Below, piece after piece: positions 45,607 through 53,822 of a stretch of 64,000 nt of DNA (its first letter is position 1; each line of letters opens with the position of its first letter). The stretch is taken from assembly GCF_004745645.1 (NCBI RefSeq), contig NZ_SRMB01000001.1, positions 496,001-560,000 on the forward strand, written 5' to 3'. A program made the translations under genes and the position numbers. The DNA is from Hymenobacter metallicola (GTDB lineage Bacteria; Bacteroidota; Bacteroidia; Cytophagales; Hymenobacteraceae). The notes under the pieces are model-generated. The model ran no database searches, was not told the origin of the DNA, and worked only from the letters and a program-made list of their open reading frames with translations.

Positions 45607-46080
45607 ATGTTCGTCAGCGAGCCCCAGCATTTTGCGTACCGCAGCAACCTGTCGGCCGAAGCCCTCCGCGCTTCGGCTGACGAGTTTGTTGCCCGGCAGG
45701 GGAGCGTGCAGTATCCGAAGATGTATTCGGCCGGCTGGCAGTCGGCAACGGTGCTTGAAGTAGCCCCGAAAGGGGCTTTGGGCGGCCTGAAATATACAGG
45801 CCGGCAGCGGGCTACGCTCGACTTCCGGCCTGGTAACGGCGAAACGCTGGTGCACCTGACCGTGTCCCCGGCCGCGTCCTTACCGACCCTGTTCTACGGC
45901 ATCATCGTGGTGGCCCTGTGGTCGGGCTTTTCCTGCCTGCGGCATAGCCATTGGCTGCACGTGGGGCTGAGCGCGGGCTTTGGAATTCTAGGCACGGGCG
46001 CGTTGCGGATACTGCACCAGGCTTCTACCCGACTGCTGCGGCAGGACTTGGAGCGCAGCTTTGAGCTTATGCCACGGTAA
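45607..46080 (+). CDS. Small membrane protein cotranscribed with mutS2
   Basis: This 157-residue protein is encoded 3 bases after mutS2, so likely in the same operon. No family is recognised. The N-terminal part (residues 1 to about 85) is soluble and beta-rich; two membrane helices follow (about 92-112, LPTLFYGIIVVALWSGF, and about 118-140). The C-terminus is basic. It has no motif that would link it to DNA repair or ribosome rescue. Confidence 0.65.
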   Translation: MFVSEPQHFAYRSNLSAEALRASADEFVARQGSVQYPKMYSAGWQSATVLEVAPKGALGGLKYTGRQRATLDFRPGNGETLVHLTVSPAASLPTLFYGIIVVALWSGFSCLRHSHWLHVGLSAGFGILGTGALRILHQASTRLLRQDLERSFELMPR

Positions 46081-46100
46081 TTCTAAGGCCTAAGCTCCAT

Positions 46101-46138
46101 AAAAAAGGCGGCCTCCGAACTCGGAGGCCGCCTTTTTT
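46101..46138. terminator. Strong bidirectional terminator
   Basis: AAAAAAGGCGGCCTCCGA at 46101-46118 pairs perfectly over 18 bp with 46121-46138, between convergent genes, with A and T tracts on both sides. Confidence 0.95.
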
Positions 46139-46156
46139 ATGTCTGATAGTAAAGGA

Positions 46157-48448
46157 TTATTCCACGACCACGCGGCTAACCTGCGTCGATTCGGGCGTTA
46201 CTACCTGCACCATATACAGGCCGGCTTTCAGGCTCGAAGCGTCTACTTTCACTTCCTCGCCGGCCCCAATAGTCTGAGTCTGGGTCAGGGCTACGCGGCC
46301 GGTGGCGTCGCGCAGGGTGATGGTCGCGGTGCGGGCCTTGCTGGCCGATTCTACGCGCAGTTGGAACTTGCCCTTGGTCGGGTTGGGGTACACCTGGATA
46401 GAGGATTGCTGCACCGTGGCCGTTTTGTTGGACAGCACCAGGTTGCACACCGAGATGCCGCGGTTCTGGTCGGCAATGCGGGCGGCAAACTCCTGGTAGT
46501 AGCGGTTCACCACCCGCGGATCGTGCACCACCAGGGTGTTTTCATCGTTGGTCGTGTTGGCCGACAGGCTCCAGTTGTGCGAGCCCACGAATACCTGCGG
46601 GTCCGACTGCGACGCCCCGGCGTCCACAATCAGGGTTTTGTGGTGCATGATACCGTTGGTATTCTTCACCAGGATGCGGTTGCCCAGGGCCGTGCGCATC
46701 GTGCGGAAAATGGCGCCCGTGCCCGTGTTGGAAGTGTCGTTGAGCAGGACTTCCGAGCAGCCGGCAATGGTGCGCAGCTGCACCTGGTCGCGCACTACCT
46801 GGCCGATTTCGCTCAGCGTGATGAGCATGGTTTCAACGTGCAGATCGTTGTCGGCCGTGCGGATGCTTTCCAGCAGGCGGGCGTTGACGTTGTCGGTGGG
46901 GCTAAACCACGACTCTACGCGCGAGCCACCAATCACGAAGAAGTGGGGCGTGTTGTCCGTTTTGCGGTTGCCATACACCGGGGTGCCCGCCGTAGCGGTG
47001 CTAGAGCCCCACATTTCCTCAAACTCCATCGTGTAGGTGCGGGCCAGGCTCTGATCCTGCACGGCAATGACGTTGTTAGGGTCGGTAAAGAGCTGGGCCT
47101 GCGTCCAGTTGGTCGAGCCGGTCCAGACCCAGGGGCGGTTGGCGTTGGTGCTGTTGGCGTCGATAATCACAAACTTGTTGTGCATGATGCCCCGGTTGCT
47201 GGCGTCGCTGTCCGAGTCGCGGCCGATGCGGGGAATGGCCGAGTTCAGCACCCGCACGCTGGCATTGGTATTGGTGGCCTCGTAAATCAGGCGCACTCTC
47301 ACCCCGCGGGCCTGGGCCCGGTTAATGGCATCGGTAATCGTCTGGTTGTTCCAGTTGTAGATGGCCACGTCGAGGGTTTCCTGGGCCTGGTCGATGTAGC
47401 GGGCCAGCGTGTCGGGCACCGTCTGATTCAGGTAGAGGGCCGCGTTGGAAGGCAGTGCCAGGCTGGTGTTTACGGAGCTGTTAAAGTAGTTCCGAATTTT
47501 GCCGGTCGAGTTCGATACCGTAATCATGGGCACGATGCCACTGGTCGAAGTACCGTTGGCGTTGGTCGACGACACGCGCACGTAGTACACGGTGGCGGGC
47601 TGCAGGCCACTCAGGCTCACTTCGTGGGCCGTGGTAGCGGCGGGCGTGGTCAGCACGGTGCCCAGGGCGGGGGTGGGGCCGTACTCCAGCTTGGTGTCGC
47701 CGGCAAACTGCGTGGTGAAGGAAACCGTGAAGCTGTTGCGGGTCAGGGCCGAGGGCACCGGGCCATTCAGAATCTTGGGACCTTCCAGAATAATATCCGC
47801 GTAGAGGCGCGGCAGCAGCTGGTAGCCACCCGTGCCCGTGCTGGAAAACTGGCTCATGATGCCGATGATATCGAACGGGCCCCGGGGCACGGGCTTGCCC
47901 ACCAAGCCATTGGCGCCGGTCGAAGCTGTATTGGGGCGAATCACCAGCGTGGGCTGGGCGTTGAGCAGGTAGTTGGTATTGCCCGTAAAAACGGTGACGG
48001 CGGCTCCGTTGGCGCCCGTGATGCTGGTGGCACTGTTGACGCGAACCAAGCGGCTCTCATACGTTTCGGCGTACACCGAGGCCGCCGTGGCCACATCCAC
48101 TTCCGTTATCGTCAGCGGGCGGTTTTGGCCCAGCACCGTAACCGACGTCACGGGGTCAATTTCCAGAATGCCGTTGAAGTTTTTCAGCGTCCCCCGTACT
48201 TCAATACTGTCGCCGACGCCTAGGCCGGTAAAAGCGGCCGTGGTGGCGTAGGCGGCCAGCCCCGCTTCTTTATCCTGCAAATAGCGAATGGCACCGAGTT
48301 CGGACCCGTTGGAAACGGTGCCGCGCACCGCTACCGTTGCGCCCACACCCTTGGCCCGGGCAGCGGCAATGGTTTCCACGGTTTGGGCAAGGGCCGGCCG
48401 GACGCTTGCCCCGAGAGCAAGCAGGCCTAGAAGAGTAATTCTTTTCAT
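46157..48448 (-). CDS. T9SS-exported phospholipase D-type protein with two HKD motifs
   Basis: From ATG 48448 the protein has 763 residues. A signal peptide ends PALAQT (about residue 22). Residues of about 25-205 hold an OB-like domain (GTVSNGSELGAIRYLQDKEA). A fibronectin type III domain follows at about 220-310. The phospholipase D part runs from about 330 to 680, with both HKD motifs: H423-x-K425-x4-D430 in IMHNKFVIID and H602-x-K604-x4-D609 in IMHHKTLIVD. A type A T9SS sorting domain ends it (IQVYPNPTKGKFQL, LKAGLYMVQVV). By motif it is a secreted nuclease or phospholipase that goes to the cell surface or outside. A shortened paralogue is encoded just upstream on the same strand. Confidence 0.88.
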   Translation of the reverse strand: MKRITLLGLLALGASVRPALAQTVETIAAARAKGVGATVAVRGTVSNGSELGAIRYLQDKEAGLAAYATTAAFTGLGVGDSIEVRGTLKNFNGILEIDPVTSVTVLGQNRPLTITEVDVATAASVYAETYESRLVRVNSATSITGANGAAVTVFTGNTNYLLNAQPTLVIRPNTASTGANGLVGKPVPRGPFDIIGIMSQFSSTGTGGYQLLPRLYADIILEGPKILNGPVPSALTRNSFTVSFTTQFAGDTKLEYGPTPALGTVLTTPAATTAHEVSLSGLQPATVYYVRVSSTNANGTSTSGIVPMITVSNSTGKIRNYFNSSVNTSLALPSNAALYLNQTVPDTLARYIDQAQETLDVAIYNWNNQTITDAINRAQARGVRVRLIYEATNTNASVRVLNSAIPRIGRDSDSDASNRGIMHNKFVIIDANSTNANRPWVWTGSTNWTQAQLFTDPNNVIAVQDQSLARTYTMEFEEMWGSSTATAGTPVYGNRKTDNTPHFFVIGGSRVESWFSPTDNVNARLLESIRTADNDLHVETMLITLSEIGQVVRDQVQLRTIAGCSEVLLNDTSNTGTGAIFRTMRTALGNRILVKNTNGIMHHKTLIVDAGASQSDPQVFVGSHNWSLSANTTNDENTLVVHDPRVVNRYYQEFAARIADQNRGISVCNLVLSNKTATVQQSSIQVYPNPTKGKFQLRVESASKARTATITLRDATGRVALTQTQTIGAGEEVKVDASSLKAGLYMVQVVTPESTQVSRVVVE

Positions 48449-48497
48449 GAAATGTGGGTAGGAGGCACTGAGAAAAAAGGCGCACAAAGAAACACAA

Positions 48498-48537
48498 CGC
48501 CGGGTTAACCACAGGTTAAGTTATGGCTAACCCGGCG
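48498..48537. terminator. Hairpin between the two OB/FN3 paralogues
   Basis: CGCCGGGTTA at 48498-48507 pairs with TAACCCGGCG at 48528-48537, and pairing continues inward imperfectly (CCA with TGG). It probably ends transcription of the upstream (48583-49569) minus-strand gene. Confidence 0.55.
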
Positions 48538-48582
48538 CTGGAGGGCTACTCAGGAATGGAAAGCAGGGGGCGGGGGGCCGGA

Positions 48583-49569
48583 TTATTCCGCATCATCGGC
48601 GGTGCGTACCCGGGAGGTAGAGCGCTTTTTGGTGTCCGTAATCATGGGCACGGCCGGCGAGGAGGAGGTTCCCACCGAGTTGGTCGACGATACCTTAACG
48701 TAATACACGGTGCCGGGCTGCAGATCGGTCAGGGAAATGTTGTGCTTGGTGGTCTGAGTGGCGTTGGCTACCACCGTGCCCAGGGCCGAGGTTTTGCCGT
48801 ATTCCACCTTGGTATCCCCGGGGTTCTGGGTTTGAAAGGTAACGGTGAAACCCGTGCGGCTCATTTCCGTGGGTACTGGCTCGCCCATCACATTGGGCAG
48901 GCCGCCACCCAGGATGAAGTCGGTATAGAGACGGGGCAGAATCTGGTAGCCCCCTGTGCCCGAGTTGGTAAACTGGCTGACCACGCCCACCAGGTCGAAG
49001 TCGCCGACGGGGGCGGCTTTGCCCACCAGGCCGGTTTCGCCGGCCGAGGCCACATTGATCCGAATCGGGTTGCTTTTCTGCCCGTTGATCAGATAGTTGC
49101 TGTTGCCGTTCATGCTCGTCAGCGGCGAGCCGTTCAGCGTTGTCAGCGTCGAGACGCCCTTGATTTTCACCAGCCGGCCTTCGTAGGCTTCGGCGTACAC
49201 TTTCGCTAGCTCGGCGGCGGGTACTTCCACGATGCTCAGGCGGCGGTTTTTGGCCAGCACTTTCACCGAGGAAATAGGGTCCATTTCCAGCAGGCCGTTG
49301 TAGTTTTTCAGTGTGCCGCGCAGCTCCACACTGTCGCCCAGCACCAGGGAAGAAAAGCCCTGGGCGTTGAGCGAGTAGGCCGCCAAGCCGGCGTCCTTGT
49401 CTTGCACGTAGCGCAAACCCCCGAGTTCGGGGCCGTTGGATACGGTACCGCGAATCACGACAGTTGCCCCCGGGCCGGCTGCGCGGGCCGCCGTAATAGT
49501 CACCGGGGCTTGCGCGTGAGCAGAAGTTGCGCCACCAACGAGCAGCGCGAGGAAAGTAACGTTTTTCAT
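48583..49569 (-). CDS. Secreted OB-FN3 protein, paralogue of the PLD protein's N-terminal half
   Basis: From ATG 49569 the protein has 328 residues: signal peptide (ending AHAQA), OB-like domain (GTVSNGPELGGLRYVQDKDA) and fibronectin type III domain (FTVTFQTQNPGDTKVEYG). Alignment by eye to residues 1-310 of the neighbouring PLD protein is collinear, with well over half of the residues identical. It ends at a short polar tail (KKRSTSRVRTADDAE) exactly where the PLD domain begins in its paralogue; there is no catalytic domain and no T9SS domain. No remnant of those parts is seen before the hairpin, so this looks like a stable short form, not a recent break. Confidence 0.8.
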   Translation of the reverse strand: MKNVTFLALLVGGATSAHAQAPVTITAARAAGPGATVVIRGTVSNGPELGGLRYVQDKDAGLAAYSLNAQGFSSLVLGDSVELRGTLKNYNGLLEMDPISSVKVLAKNRRLSIVEVPAAELAKVYAEAYEGRLVKIKGVSTLTTLNGSPLTSMNGNSNYLINGQKSNPIRINVASAGETGLVGKAAPVGDFDLVGVVSQFTNSGTGGYQILPRLYTDFILGGGLPNVMGEPVPTEMSRTGFTVTFQTQNPGDTKVEYGKTSALGTVVANATQTTKHNISLTDLQPGTVYYVKVSSTNSVGTSSSPAVPMITDTKKRSTSRVRTADDAE

Positions 49570-49718
49570 CAAGCTAAAAAGCAACAAGTGGTTGAGTTCA
49601 GGTCAGCGTGTAAAACACAAATATGCCTATTTCTAGCCTAATTGTAATTACGGATTTCGCGCAAAATGACCTCCACCCTTGAGAAGCTGATCGGGTTGAT
49701 GCAAGGAATCAGCAATAC

Positions 49719-50753
49719 TTACAAAATATTGACCTCCGGGTGCAGCTCCACCCCAAACTTTTCCCGCACCGAGGCAATGATTTCCTGGGCCAAATCCCGG
49801 ATGGCCCCGCCCTGGGCCCCGCCGTGATTCACGAGCACCAGGGCCTGCCGGTCGTGCACGCCGTGGGCCCCGAAGCGCCGGCCTTTCCAGCCGCACTGCT
49901 CAATCAGCCAGGCGGCGGGCACCTTCACGCCCCCCGGCACGGGGTAGCCGGGTAGGTCGGCATACTGGCTTTTGAGTTCGTCGTACTTGGCCTGAGAAAT
50001 TTCGGGGTTCTTGAAGAAGCTGCCCGCATTGCCGATCTGGGCCGGGTCGGGGAGCTTGCTGCGCCGGATCTGAATAACGGCCTCGCTCACGTCGTGGGGC
50101 GTGGGGTCGGCTTCGATGCCCATGTCGGCCAGGGTGGTGCTGATGGCCCCGTAGCTGACGTTGATCTGATGCTTGCGCCGCAGCTGCAACACCACGCCCG
50201 TGACGATGTACTGGTTGCGCAAGGGGCCCTTGAACACACTTTCGCGGTAGCCGAAGCCGCACTGCTCGTGGGTGAAGGTGCGTAGCTGCCCGGTGCTGAT
50301 TTCCACAGCTTCGAGGTGGTCGAACGTGTCTTTGAGCTCCGCTCCATAGGCCCCGATGTTCTGCAGCGGGGCCGCGCCCACCGTGCCAGGTATCAACGAC
50401 AGATTCTCGATGCCGCTCAGGTTCTGGCTCAAGGCGTACTGCACCAGCCCGTGCCACGACTCGCCGGCCCCGGCCCGCACCAGGGCCGTATCCTGGGCTT
50501 CATCCTGGGCAATGATTTCGAGGCCGGTGATTTCATTTTTGAGTACTACGCCGTCGAAGTCCTGGGTGAAAAGCAGGTTGGAGCCCCCACCCAGCACCAG
50601 TTTCTCGGCCTGCTGCACCTCGGGTAAAGCCAGCAGGGCGCGCAATTCCTCCACCGAGCGGAAGCGGGCAAATAGGCGGGCCTGGGCGTCGATGCCGAAG
50701 GTGTTGAAAGGCAGCAGGGAAACGTGGTGTTCTAAAACGGGAGCCGAAGCCAT
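49719..50753 (-). CDS. murB: UDP-N-acetylenolpyruvoylglucosamine reductase MurB
   Basis: This 344-residue enzyme has the FAD-binding part with LPFNTFGID, VLGGGSNLLF and LQNIGAYGAEL. The catalytic serine is in GNAGSFFKNP and the catalytic glutamate is in the final HPEVNIL, as in type I MurB of E. coli. It reduces UDP-GlcNAc-enolpyruvate with NADPH to UDP-MurNAc for peptidoglycan synthesis. It is a single minus-strand gene; its own promoter would lie at about 50760-50850. Confidence 0.95.
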   Translation of the reverse strand: MASAPVLEHHVSLLPFNTFGIDAQARLFARFRSVEELRALLALPEVQQAEKLVLGGGSNLLFTQDFDGVVLKNEITGLEIIAQDEAQDTALVRAGAGESWHGLVQYALSQNLSGIENLSLIPGTVGAAPLQNIGAYGAELKDTFDHLEAVEISTGQLRTFTHEQCGFGYRESVFKGPLRNQYIVTGVVLQLRRKHQINVSYGAISTTLADMGIEADPTPHDVSEAVIQIRRSKLPDPAQIGNAGSFFKNPEISQAKYDELKSQYADLPGYPVPGGVKVPAAWLIEQCGWKGRRFGAHGVHDRQALVLVNHGGAQGGAIRDLAQEIIASVREKFGVELHPEVNIL

Positions 50754-51072
50754 AGCAAAGCGGAGTAAATGCGTGGAACGGCAAAGTTAGCCGTTTACCG
50801 CTTGTGGGAGTCGGTAGAAGGATGACCCTGTAATTCCTGCGCGAAATGAAAAGGCCTACTCGTTGAACTAGCTTGTCCTTACCCAAATCTTTCGGAAAGC
50901 TAGGAGTTCACGAAACTCGTGCCCCTGGGCGTTTTCTGTACTTTGATAAACTGAACCAGTTTCCTGAACTCAATCTGGGCTGTAGGACGACTTTGCCATG
51001 CCAATAAATGTGCATAAGCAGCAGTTCAGGAAAAGGAGCGTAACATTATGCTCCACTAAAAATACTTCTTGC
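50754..51072. other. Intergenic region between murB and a secreted protein gene
   Basis: It carries promoters in both directions. A CGACTTTG box at 50988-50995 resembles the plus-strand -7 element (TAnnTTTG), which supports the ATG at 51073 over one at 50998. A short palindrome AAACTG...CAGTTT lies at 50948-50962. No gene is seen. Confidence 0.45.
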
Positions 51073-51777
51073 ATGCGTACTCGCTGGCTATTCGTCTTGC
51101 TGCTTTGGAGCCGGGTTCTTTCCAGCACTGGTCAAGCCTATGCACCGGCCTCGTTCCGCGAAACGCCCCCACCCGCAATTGGGAGTTCGGCCTGGTTGAA
51201 GTTGAACTACGCGCCGGGGTATTCTGTGAAAAACGTTGACGGGAAGCTCCTGACCGGAAAAAGCAGCGAGCAGAACGCCACCCAGTTGCAAACGCCCGAC
51301 GGGACTTTCCTTGGCGAAGACCATGGCGAGTGGGGCGGGAAGTTGGTGTTTCAGTCCGCCGCGAAACAAACCAAACCGGTGCCCATTAAAGAGGGCAACA
51401 TCCGCCTGATTTTCCAGGCCAATAACTGCGTGTACTTCATCGAGGGCTTAGCCCACATGAGTTTGAATGCCGGGGCGCTCTACCAAATCACCGGAACGGC
51501 CCCGGCGTTTACGTGGACTAAATTAGCGGATTTCGACGACGCGCCAGAAGCGTTTGCGGTGGTGGGCAACGACGTATACATTGCCCAATTTCACGGCTTT
51601 ACCATACTGCGGAATCTACAGAAAGAGGTCATTGTGAAGAAGACCTTTTGGAGCAGTCTGTATCCTAATTCCGTGGCCGTTTTCAACAACAACGAGGTCT
51701 GCATTGGCCTGCGAGGAGGCTACGTGCGGCTAAATACCCAAACGAAAACGTTTCGGTTCTTTCAGCACATGCCTTAA
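51073..51777 (+). CDS. Secreted protein of unknown function, 234 residues
   Basis: I chose the ATG at 51073, which begins a good signal peptide (RTRWLFVLLLWSRV, ending near STGQA); an earlier ATG at 50998 would precede it by 25 polar residues and lies almost on the -7 box. The mature protein is beta-rich with many aromatic residues (VYFIEGLAHMSLNAGALYQI, AFAVVGNDVYIAQFHGFTILR, VAVFNNNEVCIGLRGGYVRL), perhaps a small propeller. No family or catalytic motif is recognised. Codon use is less GC-biased than in its neighbours, a weak hint of later acquisition. Confidence 0.6.
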   Translation: MRTRWLFVLLLWSRVLSSTGQAYAPASFRETPPPAIGSSAWLKLNYAPGYSVKNVDGKLLTGKSSEQNATQLQTPDGTFLGEDHGEWGGKLVFQSAAKQTKPVPIKEGNIRLIFQANNCVYFIEGLAHMSLNAGALYQITGTAPAFTWTKLADFDDAPEAFAVVGNDVYIAQFHGFTILRNLQKEVIVKKTFWSSLYPNSVAVFNNNEVCIGLRGGYVRLNTQTKTFRFFQHMP

Positions 51778-51886
51778 GGTGTTACTGCAACTGTTCACTT
51801 AAACGGTGGTTTTCATTGAAAAGGCGCTAGGCGCCGTTCACCCTGCTATAGCTTCTGTTTTCTCAGAGACCACCAGCAATACTAAA

Positions 51887-51917
51887 AAAGTGTTTCAACC
51901 ATAAGCTGAAACACTTT
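51887..51917. terminator. Terminator between convergent genes
   Basis: AAAGTGTTTCA at 51887-51897 pairs with TGAAACACTTT at 51907-51917, flanked by A on the left and T/A on the right. A GGCGC/GCGCC palindrome precedes it near 51822-51834. Confidence 0.65.
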
Positions 51918-51981
51918 CAAAAGTTGGGTAAAGGCAAGTAGGGTAGACAAGCAGGCTTCGAGCCGAATCAATCAAGCCGCT

Positions 51982-53382
51982 CTACCGCACCCGGTACCCG
52001 CTCAGGCTGTAGAACAACAGGTACGCGTAGCACAGGGCCGGCAGCACGAAGGCCACCCGCAGGCCGCCGCCGTTGGTGGCAATCCAGCCCATGAGGGGCG
52101 GAATGATGGCCCCGCCCACAATGGCCATAATCAGGTAGGACGAGCCTTGTTTGGTGAACTTGCCCAGGCCGGTAATGGCCAAGGGAAACACCACGGGCCA
52201 GATAATGGAGTTGCACAGGCCGCAGAGCACCACCAGCCACAGGGCCGTTTCGCCCCGGCTGGCCAAGGATGCCAGCACAAACAAAGTGCCGGCCGCACAC
52301 ACGCCCACCAGCAGCTTGCGGGCGTTGAAGCGCGTGAGCAGCGGAATACCGATGATGCGGCCCACCATCAGCCCAAACCAGTAGGACGACACCAGCACCG
52401 CGCCCACGGCCTTGGTAAAGCCCGTGTTGGTGTCGATGGGCTCGGGGGAGTGGCCAAACAGGGCCGCGGCCCAGCCGGTAGCCACGCTCAGGCCCCGCAC
52501 CAACTGCTGGGTGAAGCCGCTGAGCTGGCTGATGTTCTGGCTTTCCCCGTAGCGAATCAGAAAGGAGCCCAGGCCTACTTCGACGCCCACGTACATGAAG
52601 ATGGCGCCGATACCGAGCACCAAATGGCGGTAGTCGAGGGCCGAGCGGCGGCCGGTGCTGCCGGCTTCGGCAGCCAGGGCGGCTTCCTCGTCGGCGGGAA
52701 TACTCTCGATTTCGGGCAGGCGCACCAGGAAAAACAGCACCGCCAGCAAAGCCAGGAACAAGGCCAGGCCCAAGTAGAGGGGCTTGACCAGCGTGGCTTC
52801 CTGCGTCAGGCGCTGCTCCAGGGGCAGGGCTGCCAGCTGGGCTTGGAGCACGGCCGAGCCCCCAAACAGGATCAGGCCGCCGATGAGGGGCGAGATGGTG
52901 CCACCCAGCCCGTTGGCCACGCCCACGATGCTCACCCGGCTGGCTGCCGTGCGGGCCGGCCCCAGTACGCTCACGTAGGGATTGGCCGCCACCTGCAGCA
53001 GCGTCACGCCCGCGCCAAGCAGACTCAGGGCCAGCAGAAACAAGCCGAACGTGCGCGAATTAGCCGCCGGTACAAACAGCAGCGCCCCGGCCGCCATGAC
53101 CAGCAAGCCCAGCACAATGCCGCGCTTAAAGCCGATGCGCTCCAACACCTTGCCCGCTGGCAACGACATCAAAAAGTACGCCCCGAAAAAGGCCGACTGC
53201 ACCAACGACGACTGCAGATCGGTGAGCTGGCACACGTCCTTGAGGTAGGGCATGAGCACGTCGTTAAAGTTGGTGACGGCCCCAAAGAGAAAAAACAGGG
53301 TCGTCATCAGCAGCATGGGACCTGCGTAGGAGCGGGTGGCAGTGCTGGCGGAAGTAGAGGAGGAAGAAACGGGAGCGGCCAT
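51982..53382 (-). CDS. Sugar:proton symporter, FHS family (GluP/FucP-like)
   Basis: This 466-residue MFS permease has about 12 membrane helices. The motif FFLFGAVTNFNDVLMPYLK near the first helix and QSAFFGAYFLMSLPAGKVLERIGFKRGI are those of the fucose:H+ and glucose/galactose symporters. VTLLQVAANPYVSVLGP in helix 4-5 is also typical. It probably takes up glucose, galactose or a related hexose across the inner membrane. No carbohydrate operon surrounds it; the nearest carbohydrate gene is the GH13 amylase about 3.4 kb away, whose products it could import. Confidence 0.88.
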   Translation of the reverse strand: MAAPVSSSSTSASTATRSYAGPMLLMTTLFFLFGAVTNFNDVLMPYLKDVCQLTDLQSSLVQSAFFGAYFLMSLPAGKVLERIGFKRGIVLGLLVMAAGALLFVPAANSRTFGLFLLALSLLGAGVTLLQVAANPYVSVLGPARTAASRVSIVGVANGLGGTISPLIGGLILFGGSAVLQAQLAALPLEQRLTQEATLVKPLYLGLALFLALLAVLFFLVRLPEIESIPADEEAALAAEAGSTGRRSALDYRHLVLGIGAIFMYVGVEVGLGSFLIRYGESQNISQLSGFTQQLVRGLSVATGWAAALFGHSPEPIDTNTGFTKAVGAVLVSSYWFGLMVGRIIGIPLLTRFNARKLLVGVCAAGTLFVLASLASRGETALWLVVLCGLCNSIIWPVVFPLAITGLGKFTKQGSSYLIMAIVGGAIIPPLMGWIATNGGGLRVAFVLPALCYAYLLFYSLSGYRVR

Positions 53383-53822
53383 GCAGGCGGGAGAGTGGAA
53401 CTAGTGAGGCCTTAAAGATAAGAATTCGGGCGAAGCGCGGCGGCAAGCCAGTGGCCCGACCAGTAGCGCGAACTTTGGCTGTGCGTATCAGCACGTTAAT
53501 CGTGGAAACGGCTCGGGGCACGCGTACTACAAAGTTCGCGCTACTTCCAGAGGGGCCACTGGTGCGGCTCCTTCGGCCGGGCAGCCAGCCAGCGGCCCGG
53601 CCGCCACGGGGCCGGAGCTTCGGAAAATAAGGCGTCGGGGGCGGCTTCGAGCAGGCGGGCCGGTCAGTTCGGGGAAGGCAAGAGAGAAAGTAGCCCCGGC
53701 GCTTCCGGCCGCGCCCGGGCCGCCGCTGCACAGCGTAATGATTTGTTAACTTCCGGCGGTGGCTGCCGGGACCAGAACTAGCGTTGAGCATACGGCCGGT
53801 ACTCAGGCCGGCGCCCCGTGCC
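53383..53822. other. Intergenic region with a spaced palindrome
   Basis: This stretch separates divergent genes and holds a 15-bp inverted repeat at 53462-53476 and 53531-53545. It is G+C-rich at the right end. No credible gene is present. Confidence 0.55.
53462..53545. repeat. Spaced inverted repeat, possible REP-like element
   Basis: AGTAGCGCGAACTTT at 53462-53476 is the exact reverse complement of 53531-53545, with 54 bases between. The central part is not self-complementary. The arm sequence is like small dispersed intergenic repeats of this genus as I recall them, but copy number cannot be judged from one window. Confidence 0.55.

Noticed and set aside
46139..48223. 694-codon open frame on the plus strand opposite the PLD gene
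   Set aside because: It is antisense to a gene with clear HKD and T9SS motifs, has histidine/valine/glycine-rich low-complexity composition typical of antisense frames in GC-rich DNA, and no signal or domain.
48583..49569. Pseudogene interpretation of the short OB-FN3 paralogue
   Set aside because: The frame is intact with a signal peptide and a clean end, and no PLD or sorting-domain remnant follows before the hairpin.
52147..53415. 422-codon plus-strand frame opposite the FHS symporter
   Set aside because: Glutamine/histidine-rich antisense shadow of a membrane protein.
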